From assembly GCF_963855985.1 (NCBI RefSeq), contig NC_087118.1, positions 9,072,501-9,136,500 on the forward strand: DNA of 64,000 bases, given 5' to 3'. This DNA comes from Ostrinia nubilalis. Taxonomy: Eukaryota > Arthropoda > Insecta > Lepidoptera > Crambidae. The translations under genes were made by a program, and so were the position numbers. The notes beneath the pieces are model-generated. The model was given only the letters and a program-made list of their open reading frames with translations. It did no database searches and had not been told where the DNA came from. This document shows positions 22,137 to 32,343 of the stretch, in pieces; position 1 is the stretch's first letter, and each line of letters starts with the position of its first letter.

Positions 22137-23457
22137 GTAATATGCAAATGCAGCCAGAACATGTTTTTGGAAGACGTTCGTAGAATTTGAAGTCGGTCCC
22201 TCTGGACTTGGTTGTAATAACGACTCGAAATCCGCGTAAATAACGAACGGCATGTCTTGCATTTTTTCATAGTTTTTAAACTGTATAAGTGTGCCGGGTT
22301 TTGGTAAAACAGTAGCAACGCCACCGCATATATGAGTATTTAATTTAATTTCGTTTTTAAAGAATACCATACAATCATCACAAAAAAATATTTTGTTGTG
22401 GTTTTTTGTTATTTGCGACCTTAACAAACGACTTAAATTTTTTATCCAACAATAATGCGTTAGATTTCCCTTTTCTAAAAACAATAAAATTATATGGTTT
22501 TTTTTCTTGTTCTGAGTGCGGTATAACGGTCCAACAATATTAGTGTTGTTTTTAATTCCATAAACATTGACACTTATACTGGGATTATTCTTTTCAAAAG
22601 TTTTTATATCTGAAAAATTTACAGGAAATGACATGTTTTTTGTGTTGAGAACGTTCTCAAAATGAGGATATGAAGAAGTTCGGTGAGCATTACTCTTAGC
22701 AGGAAACAATGCTGCCATTATGCTCCACAAAAAACAAAATTTATCACTGTTTCGAACATTAATACAAGCTCGTTTTAGTTTCAAAGCTTTAGGTAAATCT
22801 ATAAATTCGGATGCTTTTAAAGGATTAAATTTGTTTATGTTAATTTCTAAGTGCGAATTACGGAGAAAAGACCAACCGCTGTCCCTTTCTTGCATTTCGT
22901 CAATTTTAGTTGAAATAATAGCTATTGCTTGAGAGAATATTTCATCAAACACGTAGTTCTTATGTATGGTAAAGTTCTCTGTAGCAAATGATTTTAGCTC
23001 AGATTTGTTAGAGTCATTAGTTCTAAGAGAAAATTCTGCAAATAATTCGAAGTTGACTTTAAGGCTGTTAAATGCTAGTTGTCGCGCTTGTATGAGTTGC
23101 CGCACGCGCGCACGCATGCTGCGCATGAACTCGGCTGGCGTCTGCACGCCTTCATCCCTATTGCGCAATCGATATGTAGCTATTCGACTACGGAAAGCAC
23201 TACTTATTTTTTCTATACCATCTCCTAATTCTATTGCTGAATTATTTTTATGTGTATTACTTTTGAGATGAGCTGAGAAACTATTACTTTTAACTGATAA
23301 ATCGCACACTGTGCAATATATCGTTCTTTGAGACATTATAAAAAAGTTTAAAACCTACCTAACAACTTTAAATGAAATTAAATAGACTGGGTGAAAAAAC
23401 TAAGATATAAAAATATTTTATTTTATTACCTTAAATAACTATGTAATTAATAACAAA

Positions 23458-24799
23458 TTATGAACTATTTTTTTTATCAGCGAAAAAAGTACCGTCCTCT
23501 TCGAATGCCTCTCGCGCACGCGTGACGAATTGCCGCAGTAGGTCAAGATGTTCGGCGTTAGAGCTGCTTTGGTATTTGAGTGACAATACCGCCTTCTCCC
23601 AACGATCTTTCGGCTGCACAGCTCGTATCTCGTCCGCGTTGTAGAGGCGCAACTCCACGAAGAGATCCCCAGGCAGAGAGGCGGTGCGTCGCAGGACTCC
23701 GTCGGCCACTCGGCGCGTCAGCACGGACTGCAGGCGGCCGGGCTGGCTGCGCGCGCGACTGCTCTCGACGTCCGCGTCGTCGTCCAAGTCCAGCTTCCAC
23801 CCTGAGGCTCGAGTTCGTTTGTCTCCACTCGAGCTCTCTGCTGACTTGCGTTTGGTAGACGACTTTTTCGCTGATGATTTAGTTCTGAAAAAAAAACAAC
23901 ATTTGAATTAAATATTCTTAAACAGTTTAACTGGTAAAATTATAAAATTCCTACCGGAATACCAAGCCTTTGCTTGCTAAATATTTATTTCAAAATACAA
24001 TTATCATTACAACGCAAAGTAAATACCTCAATCGTCATAAAAGTTATTAAAAACTTACGGTTTATTAACTGATTCCTCTTCAGAGTCGTCGAATAAATGT
24101 TTGGCCGTTTTTCGAGGTTTCTGCTTCAACCTGCCAACAAACACGGTCAAATTAGTTTAAAACAGTAATAAACAGAATTTCTAAGTATGAGTCTTTGTTC
24201 GCATAAATTAATAAATATTTGTTTCAAAACAGAAGTGAGTCCCGCGTATTTAATTTAAGTACATAGGTACCTACTTTACAGCGCAAAGTAAATACATGAA
24301 ACGTTATAAAAGTGATTAAAAACTTACGGTTTATTAACTGATTCGTCTTCAGAGTCGTCAAATAAATGTTTGGCTGTTTTTCGCGGTCTCTGCTGCTTCA
24401 ACCTGCCAACAAACGATCAAATTAGTTTAAAACGATAATCATTTTCACTTGTTTCAAACAAAAATAAATCGATTTATTACTGGAATATTACTTTGTCTAT
24501 ATTAAATCTTACCTTTTACAAGATGTTTCCTCTTCAGAATCTATGTCTTCGCGTTTATTTCCGTGCCGCTTGGCAACTGCTTTTTTGTCGCAATAATACT
24601 CAAAGTCCGACCTGTAAAATAAGTTATAAGACGAAATTATGATGTAGGTACGACATTTATGTTCAATACAATACATGTATTGAACATTCAATAACAACAT
24701 ACAGTAAACAACTTGAAAAAATCGAACTGCCTAAGTTCATAATTATGCACATTATTATTCTCATAAAACACACAAGGAAAAAAGTTAAAAAAACTTACG
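23458..24799 (-). pseudogene. Gene B copy 1: multi-exon protein upstream of PolB
   Basis: Exons with canonical GT-AG borders: 24513-24611, 24328-24402, 24059-24130 and 23458-23884, all in one frame. The N-terminal part is acidic and basic with S-E-E-E and LFDDSED blocks. The C-terminal 80 residues (RRVADG, then FVELRLYNADEIRAVQPKDRW) match the same region of gene B copy 2 at 57111-57651. Exons two and three are near-identical, a tandem exon duplication. The 24513-24611 exon needs a start codon split by the preceding intron, but the upstream exon ending at the 24798 donor gives a stop in that frame; Harbinger insertion next to it may have removed the true start. Function unknown; it precedes PolB on the same strand in both loci. 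Confidence 0.65.
24059..24402 (-). repeat. Tandem exon-plus-intron duplication in gene B copy 1
   Basis: Exons 24059-24130 (72 bp) and 24328-24402 (75 bp) encode nearly the same 24-25 residues. They are preceded and followed by similar intron ends (AAAACTTACGGTTTATTAAC, and CTTCAACCTGCCAACAAAC). Both lengths are multiples of three, so either or both can be included without a frame shift. Confidence 0.8.
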
Positions 24800-25157
24800 A
24801 ACATTATTTCGTTGCTGTAGATTGGTCTTGAAGCTGAAGAATACCTTAACCTTGAAGGTTGATGAGCACTATGTGGCACTACTGCAGGGCTAAGATGCGC
24901 GCCGTGATAAACTGCTATCGCGTCGTTTTATCGATTTTGACGTCATTATATCGTTTTATCTACCGGCGCTAACATGGCACCCCGAAAATTATCATATCAT
25001 CTGTCAAAATGTGATAGTGATAGATTTTTTTTTTAATGATAAACCATGGGAAACCCTAACATGGCAGCTTAGTTGTTTCATATTTTGACACTTCCACGTG
25101 ATCTATCTATCGATTGTTATCGTCGTCAGTGCTTACCCACGATAAGGAAAATTCATA

Positions 25158-27228
25158 ATGTCAGTGCCTTATTTTAATTCACGAATTTCAATATACGAGG
25201 CACGAGAAACCAGAAAAATACAAAGAAAGAGGATCCGGGATATCTGTGATCCCTTCGATATTGACGATGGCGAATTTCAACATCTATGGCGGATTTCAAA
25301 GCCGATGGCTATTTTCATTATCGAGCAAATAAGGGAAGACTTGGAGCCGCTAAATGCTCAGGGCATTCCTGTACATCTGAAGGTAAGTCCATAAAATCGT
25401 CAATCTTCGAATTGACTACAAGAACTATCATCACAAGATGACAAGATGAAAAACCGGTGCCAATTATGTAATTGTGTTTGTTATGTTTTAGGTTCTATGT
25501 TGTGTCCAATTTCTGGCAAATGGTGGCTACCAGCGGCAGATTGGGCAGGACCATAGTCTTTGCCAAGCCCAGACCACCGTAAGCAGATTTTTAGGCCAAT
25601 TTTTGAAGGCTTTATACTTAAGGTATATAGATACATTTATGTACTTCTTCCAACTAAACTAGTCTTTAATTATGAGATTTATTAGAAACTTAATAAGAAA
25701 CATCCTCAAAAGTCTCTAACTTCTATTGAAACCTTACCGTACTAAATACTTATTACATTTATTACAGACTCTTTTCTGAATGGGTTCACTTCCCAGGCTC
25801 AGAGCCTGCCCGAAGAAGTGTGGCAGCAGGCTTTGAAGAAAAATACCGTGTGCCCGGAATTTTAGGGTTAATTGACTGCACACATTATGTTAAAATCTTC
25901 CCGCCACCTGGGCCAGAAGGCGCACAGTACAAAAATGTACGGAAAGGAGCACATACACTCAATGTGCAACTGGTAATGATTATTATGTCTGCTTCTTAAA
26001 GAAAATTAAAATCCTTACATAAATATAAATAAAATTCTTGTCTAACAAACAAAACTTTTGTGTGTACCTATATTCAGTAGGTTTGTGAATCAGTTAGGTT
26101 GTAAACTGGGCACAGCTAGTAATATATTTAATAATTATGCTACTTATCGACATTTACTTTTTGTATTACAGATAGCCGATTCAGAGTGCAGGATATTACA
26201 TGTGAATGCTAGGTACCCAGGGAGAGTGCATGATGCATTTATTTGGGCTCACAGTAATGTGAAAACTGAAATGAAGAGATTGTATGATGGAGGAATAGGA
26301 AGTTTCTTCCTTTTGGGTAGGTCTTTGGAGATAGTAATGAAAATCCGATTCAAGTTAAAAATCATAACAATATGATTATTTTTTATTTAACAATCAGACT
26401 CAGAATGGCATTGCCATAAACCCTTGTAATATGTAATTAACTAATTCAACAGTTATAAATCATTTATTATTAATTATAACAATCAATGTTCAGTTTAAAC
26501 ATTCTTAACATAATATAACATATAACATAAAAATTTTTGCCAACAAACAAATGTGACATTTATTTTAATCACTGATATCAATAAACATCAACATTTTTTT
26601 TATATGAAGCTTTATTATCTAATCAGTCTTAAGCATTATTATTTAATCAGTCTCATAAGTTAACATAAAATGTTGTGTTTGACACAATCTTGTGAAATCA
26701 CTAGAGCTGTCTTCTGCGGCTGATTTTCCTGAAACATAAATAAATATTATTTTCTTTATTGTTTATAGGTGACTCAGGATACCCATTGGAGCCTTGGCTC
26801 ATGACCCCTGTTCTCCACGCTGAGCCGGGATCGCCGGAACAAAATTATACGGACTGGCATTGCCAAGTTCGTAACGCAGTGGAGCGCACTAATGGGTACC
26901 TAAAAGGAAGTTTAAGGTGTCTGGGCATCGACAGAGTCCTACACTACGCGCCGGAGAAGGCAGTGGAAATTGTTTATGCCTGTTGCACAATATACAACCT
27001 CATGAAGCATTTTGGGTAATATTACATTATATGTATACTCGTACAAATAAATTATGTAATTCATACACTGGATTATATTATTATATGTTTTGTTTCAGAG
27101 TGCCATTAGAAGAGGAGCCACAGGAGGAGGATGTCCCCAATGTACTCCAAAATGTAAATCATGCTCAACTTCTCAGTCACTCACGTGCCAGAAGGGCAGC
27201 GATAATACAAAATTATTTTTCCACATAG
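25158..27228 (+). CDS. Harbinger DDE transposase (360 aa, six exons)
   Basis: Exons 25158-25382, 25492-25622, 25768-25972, 26172-26316, 26769-27015 and 27099-27228 all have GT-AG borders and join in one frame of 360 codons plus stop. The catalytic triad is visible: Asp in GLIDCTHYVKI (exon 3), Asp in GDSGYPLEPW (exon 5, spanning the splice) and Glu in RNAVERTNGYLKG (exon 5). The exon 2 region (QTTVSRFLGQFL) is the helix-turn-helix-like part of the family. It cuts and joins element ends, normally with help from the Myb-like partner. Length matches intact family members (roughly 350-400 aa). Confidence 0.93.
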
Positions 27229-27416
27229 GTTCTTTTATATGTTTTTTTTTAATTAAAATATAAAACACAAGATAAAAGTTTTATTTACTTTGGCTAATAA
27301 TCAGTGAAAGGCATTGGGTTGAAAGAATAAGTAATTTACAATCAACTCTCTTAATCCTTCATAATTTTGGAATGATTGAAAAATACTAATTTATCTACCT
27401 ATTAATATATTTTTAC

Positions 27417-28817
27417 TTACATTAAAAGCCGGTTTTGTTCTGCTTTCAGTATGTTGCTTTGTCGCAACTCTTGATTTAATGACTGAAAATAATATAATGT
27501 TAGTTATATTATTTTGTTCTGCTATTTTTTATTATTTAAACTTTAATTTCGATTCCAATACTAAACATATATTTCAGTCAATTTAAAAACTTAAATCTCA
27601 TAAACATATCTCTAAAATAATACAATTAAAATTATTTGTTTTAACAACCAATTCAATAAACAAAAACTTACTTTAATAAGGCTATTTAATTCCAATTGTG
27701 CAGCCAGAAATCGGTCAGGAGGATGGCTAGTTCTCACACGCCTTTTGTTTTTTGGCTTTGGCCCTGTGGAAGATGGCGGTGGTGGAATAGGTGCTGAGGA
27801 TGTCGAGGAACATGGTAAAACGGGGACAGACAATGGAGCGCTAGTAGATGGAGTGGGGATAGATGATGATGTGCTAGTAGATGGAGTGGGGACAAATGAT
27901 GAGGTGCTAGTTGATGGAGGAGATGGAATGGGTAATGATGATATTTGTGCGGCCGTTCCCACAATCTGCAATCGATGAAACTGAAAACATTTTTTTTATA
28001 AGTTACAACATTTAATAGGTAGTTACTTAATTCACAAGAACAACAACTTTTATTCTGATGACTCATATTCAAAGTAGATACATGTTACATTAATTATTAA
28101 ACTAGACATCAATGTTTTAAATTACTTACTCCAATAGGCGATTCAGGGAGTCCAACACCCATCGCCATCTCTTTTCCAATTGTTTGAAGTATCAGACTAG
28201 AGTTTTCGGATAGCTCGGGGATGGGGACAGAATGCCCGGTTGTATTGGCGGCTTTGTTTAAAGCACCGCCTTCTGCTCGGGCTTTCCGTTTTTGATCCCT
28301 CCAGCACTAAAATACCAAATAGTGATTAGTTCATAGCACTACTCAAAATTTAAACAATGTCGTGTATAGCAGCTTTAACTAGAGTGCAAATTTATTTGAT
28401 GTACATTATTGTAATGCAAATACTTTGTGATAACTATTACCTATAATATATTCTGTTGCTGTACCTAAGTAAATAAATAAATACAAAACAGGAATAGAGT
28501 TGGTTTAAGGTACTCACTGTCTTCCACTGCTCCACAGACCGACTTGGCCCCAATTCATCCAACGCTGCCTTTAAATCTTCCCACTGGCGCTCTATTTGAG
28601 CAGCTCCTTGTGGAGTTTTATACTCCCCGGCTGCGAAATCCTTATTTAACAGCATATATTGACACAAATGAGAAAGTTGTGCCTTATTACTTCTTATTTT
28701 CCTGAAAGATCGTGATGATAATATTTTTAAAAATAATTTGTATTAAGAATAGAAAACGGTTTATTGAAATTTCGATAATTAAAGGTGAAATCTATTTACT
28801 TACGTTTTTGTAGCCAT
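27417..28817 (-). CDS. Harbinger Myb/SANT-like DNA-binding protein (249 aa, five exons)
   Basis: Minus-strand exons 28804-28817, 28518-28701, 28130-28306, 27672-27980 and 27417-27482 join in frame to 250 codons including the stop at 27417-27419. Residues 5-75 form a three-helix Myb/SANT-type domain with aromatic anchors (GAAQIERQWEDLKAAL, VEQWKTCWRDQKRKAR). The middle is a low-complexity Ser/Thr/Pro linker (repeated STSTSS and PTPSTS), then a basic segment (PKPKNKRRVR). A C-terminal leucine-rich helix (LAAQLELNSLIKSLNQELR) probably forms a coiled coil. In Harbingers this partner binds the ends and helps bring the transposase to the nucleus. Confidence 0.85.
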
Positions 28818-29182
28818 TTTTACCGCTAATGTAATTATTTCTAATGCAAACTTTTGAAAACACTTGATGTTAGTTATCTGACGTTACGTTTTTTTTTTTC
28901 CAAACTTTCGTGGCTTGGGAAACTGTGTTTAGTCCAAATCGGTAGTAGAAATGAACACTCATCTGTGGAAATGAACGAATGAGCTAAAATATTTCAAGGT
29001 TGGCCAACATAATAACGCAAATTTTTCTTAATATGGCAACAATTGGGTTATCACGCGATAGCGGGTTGATAGACTTATCTGTCGATGGTCCCATGTTAGG
29101 GAAAACGATAAAATTATCTACGTGATCGAATATTGTCATATCATATCATGTCATTGTCGATGCGCGCATCTTAGGCCTACTG

Positions 29183-29690
29183 GAGTTATTAAATTTTATC
29201 GATTTGGAGGTCATAATTTATCTAAAAATAATGCAAGATCAGCAAAAGAGGTAGTCAACATTTTTTCCATTTGTACCGATTAGTTAACGGGTAAAATATA
29301 ATGTATAATTACAAAAGTAACCTTCAAACACAGGGTTTACGATCACTGGCCAAAATTTTTTATAGAATCAGCAATTACAAAATGTTATTGCTGATTAACA
29401 TTAACATTTGTGAAAAACAAAAGTTTCAATTTACTCAGACGTCCGCATAATCAGTGTAGGTACAGTCGGCGTAAAAAATATATGATGATTTTTTTTTATA
29501 TTAGGATATTTTTCTTGTTACATACTTTAGATTATTTCTTAAACATACTATCTTTCTTTCTTTCTTTGAATAATATCACGCAGCGCCATCTAGTTTCAAA
29601 GTAAGCAACTAAAATGCTTGTGTTATGGGTGCTAGCTTAATACATAATATCCATTGGATATACTACTTAAAAACTATTTAAATACATAGG
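29183..29690. other. Unassigned AT-rich DNA; (TTTC)n tract
   Basis: The sequence right of the Harbinger should be the original 5' flank of gene B copy 1, but no exon is recognisable. A short CTTTCTTTCTTTC tract at about 29550 resembles a LINE tail. Confidence 0.4.
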
Positions 29691-29696
29691 TACACA

Positions 29697-29855
29697 TTAT
29701 ACATAGTAACACCCAGACCCATCACAGGAATTGAAATTCATCATTTCAATTTCTGCCCAGCCGGGAATCGAACCCGGGACTTCTTGCGTAGTATTGCGGC
29801 CTGTTGACCACTAACCACTCAGGTTGTTTTACTATGTAAAGGTACATGTGATCAT
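29697..29855 (-). mobile_element. tRNA-derived SINE (reverse)
   Basis: On the minus strand it has GAGTGGTTAGTGGTCAACAG (A-box-like) and CCGGGTTCGATTCCCGGCTG (B-box) in tRNA spacing, followed by a body repeating TGAAATTGAAATG words and ending near ACATAGTAACACCCAG in the plus sense. Not a functional tRNA: there is no proper acceptor stem. Confidence 0.7.
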
Positions 29856-29949
29856 ATTGACTTGTCACGGTTAGAAGCTTTAGGAGCAGTGACATAATAG
29901 AATTTATAGTTAAGTTAGAGAAATAAAAGATAGATTTTAAGTTAACAAG

Positions 29950-30304
29950 TCATTTATTACAATTAAAGTAGTGAGAACTCTTAGGGAGTGGGTTGTCGAG
30001 CAAACTATCGTATCGCACGAGATTCGTCACCGGTGGTAGTATATTAAAACCACTGTCCTCGCTAGCATTGATGGTGATGTGGGTTGGTTCTTCGAGATGG
30101 TAAGCCCGCAGAGTTGTCGACACGCCAGACGGTAAGGGCCGTACGCACTGTGGTATAGGGCCACTTAGATTGTGCGCACGGGCCGTCCGACACGGCAGGC
30201 AGCTCTGCCGGGTTGAAGAGCCGCTGGCCATGCATGGCAGGTAGTTGTAGTGAAGGTGAAGATGAAGGTGAACGTGAAGATGAACCCTGCGAATCAAACG
30301 GCAT
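29950..30304 (-). other. Unrecognised GC-richer open stretch on the minus strand
   Basis: Two overlapping minus-strand frames (115 and 80 aa) are open here, in sequence clearly GC-richer than its surroundings. The longer contains LEEPTHITINASED and PLPSGVSTTL, which look protein-like and not repeat-derived. No family is recognised. It may be an exon or a fragment of a retrotransposon polyprotein. No splice sites or start context settle the matter. Confidence 0.3.
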
Positions 30305-31159
30305 ATTTAAGCAGTTGCTAGCTTAACCGTTTGACTGCGACATCAAAATACTAGCGAAGCAGATGGAATGATTTAAGTAATATGTAAATGGTGATGTAAT
30401 GATGTGGCAGTCAAACAGAATTACAATAGGTGCAGTGAATGTGATTGCAAAGTGAAGTAGGCAAAAATATTAAATTATGTAGGTAGATAATTATTTAGAA
30501 TATCATCTATACAGGGTGTTAGGTAAATGGGTATATGAGCCGAGACCAGCCCATGTTAACATAGTCATATAAATACTATAGTGGTGTCAGAAAGTTTGGG
30601 AAAGGTACCATTATTGAGTAATCAGCTGATTCAGTTTTTGTCGCCAAATTGCGTCGTGACACCCCTGAAAATTAATAGTACGACAAACTAGCGTAGATAA
30701 AACAAATAACAGAATTCATTATAATTTTCTGCCTAAAAATTCGTCTCTAAGAGGCAAAAACCTTAAGCAATCCCCCAGGAAAATCAGTCCATCTAAAAAG
30801 ATTTAGCACAACTCAAATACTCCCTCCCTTACCTTATTTGATTCGATTTGGATTTTGGATAAGTAAAAGTAAACAAAGTGGTCAAGAATTAATTTTACTT
30901 CATTGACTGTAACTTACTTATTAAAATAAACTGAATAATCAGGACCGTTCATTGTGGAAGTCATTCGGCTGAAATGAATGAACGAACGAATCATTAAACT
31001 TGATAACTTTGATTAAGGAAAATGAGACATTGTAGGTAATCATCTAAATTTTATCGTCGTAAATCACGATATTGTGTACTAAAAATACCTTAACTAAAAA
31101 TAAGACACCATTGAAAAAAAACCTTAGGCATTAAAGAAATGTGTCCAACGCACTGTTTA

Positions 31160-31507
31160 ATCAACCGCCTCTGTGGTCTAGTGGTAAGACCACCTGCTTC
31201 AGACGCAGAGGTCCCGGGTTCGATTCCCAGTGGGTGCAGATTTTTCTGTTCGGTTTGGTTGGTGGTAGGGCTTGTTCTAAGTCCGCCTGGCTAGCTACCA
31301 CCATCTTACCTAAGTCTGACGCCATAACAACAATGTTAACAGCATTATTGTGTTCCGGCAGTTAGAGGTAAGATAGCCAGTTCCTCCGTGGTTGAGGATT
31401 CCGGGTGAAGCTCGCTTCCACCTTCGGCCTGATCGTCACTTACCATCAGGTGAGATACAGGCCAAGAGCTTCCTCGTTGTGGATAAAAAAAAAAAAAAAA
31501 AAAAAAA
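31160..31507 (+). mobile_element. tRNA-derived SINE with poly(A) tail
   Basis: The tRNA-like head (31164-31236) has GTGGTCTAGTGGTAAGACCA and CCCGGGTTCGATTCCCAG. The body follows to GAGCTTCCTCGTTGTGGATA and an 18-bp A run. This is the fullest copy of the family also seen at 9053-9196. Confidence 0.85.
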
Positions 31508-32340
31508 GGACAACGAAAGGTCTTTTGTTGTCGGAACAATGGGACCAGCACGTGTAGTGCGAGTGAGACGCAACACGTATCGCACGGCGGCTTTCACTTG
31601 CAAGAAAGAGTCGGAAGATCATCGCGGCGCAGGAGTAGGGATGTGTAAGGAGGTGACATTGAAGGCAAAAAATCGATTAAGATTTTTCACGTGTTCAATA
31701 ACAAATCGTTGATTTTTTTTCTACAAATAATAAATTTAGGTGCCATTATTTCATTTCCAATCATTAATGGAGACGACATGTGGTTGGGGTTAAGTTTTCA
31801 TTTCATGATTGACTAATGAAGGTCGAGTCGTCTGGGGTCAAAGTGTCGTAATTACAGTGCCGTAATTACAATCCAGTTGGTCAGTACAGTAGTCTTGCCG
31901 ATTGTCTATCAATAGCCTATCGAAAGGCCACCCAATCACTCATACTATCGTTAATAAAATATCATATTTTCTAAGAAAAATAACAGCGTTTATCGCAAAT
32001 TTAAATTTAGCTAAAACATTTCCAAAAGCATGGCAGATTACGGTTTTCTTAATTTACAAAATAAAACTGTGTTGTTTTTTTTTCAATGTCTTCTATCAAT
32101 GCAATGGTATCGTTAAACTAATTTAGACCCATCGATAGTATGAGCGATTTCAGGTAGGTAGGATCTATCAATTAATCGATAATTGATTTTAAGACATTCC
32201 TATTGATTACTCAGATGGTTTTCAAACAATTTGATATTTTTTTAATCGATGTTTTGTAATATCAATATCGATTACCGATTTTATGGAAAAAATAATGACC
32301 TCGCACTAGTTGCACAGCGCATGCGCCATGCGGCCATGTT
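31508..32340. other. Unassigned sequence between SINE and LINE
   Basis: It includes AT-rich ATCGAT/TCGATAA words (32120-32280). No gene or element boundary is recognised. Confidence 0.4.
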
Positions 32341-32343
32341 TAT

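Larger units (their letters stand above)
17748..23336 (-). pseudogene. Protein-primed family B DNA polymerase (PolB 1), broken by insertions
   Basis: Minus-strand polymerase starting with a C2H2-type finger (CTVCDLS...HLKSNTH) at 23336. Going downstream: CFLWSIMAALFP, a HYC-IKNLSRLL segment with a CxxC-H finger, ExoI IYADFESLL (about 22200), an endonuclease-VII-like CxxC...RDHCHLTGRYRG...CN cluster (about 21130-21235), ExoII HNLSGYD, ExoIII LYLKSD, motif A DCNNLYGYAM (about 19610), motif B NNSIFGK (about 19190) and motif C YTDTDS (about 18870). The TAA at 17748-17750 ends the frame. Breaks: three 7-bp-element insertions (17821, 19917, 21413) and an in-frame TAA at 20875-20877. The reading frame resumes after each insertion when one duplication copy is discounted. 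Such PolBs occur in Polintons, adintoviruses, bidnaviruses and linear plasmids. Confidence 0.9.
24885..29179 (+). mobile_element. Complete PIF/Harbinger transposon
   Basis: Terminal inverted repeats CAGGGCTAAGATGCGCGCC and, inverted at the right, TAGGCCTAAGATGCGCGCA are flanked by the 3-bp duplication CTG (24882-24884 and 29180-29182), the CWG-type target of this superfamily. Inside are the two genes typical of autonomous Harbingers: a DDE transposase on plus and a Myb/SANT-like protein on minus, convergent. Both frames are unbroken, so the copy may be recently active. It inserted next to the 5' exon of gene B copy 1. Confidence 0.92.

Noticed and set aside
17814..22143. The 7-bp elements as introner-type introns of PolB
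   Set aside because: On the PolB coding strand the borders are not GT-AG at any shift allowed by the duplications, and the elements bring stops into the frame. They are insertions, not introns.
23558..23911. Additional frames at 23558-23911 on both strands
   Set aside because: These are shadows of the GC-rich last exon of gene B copy 1, whose frame matches copy 2 at protein level.
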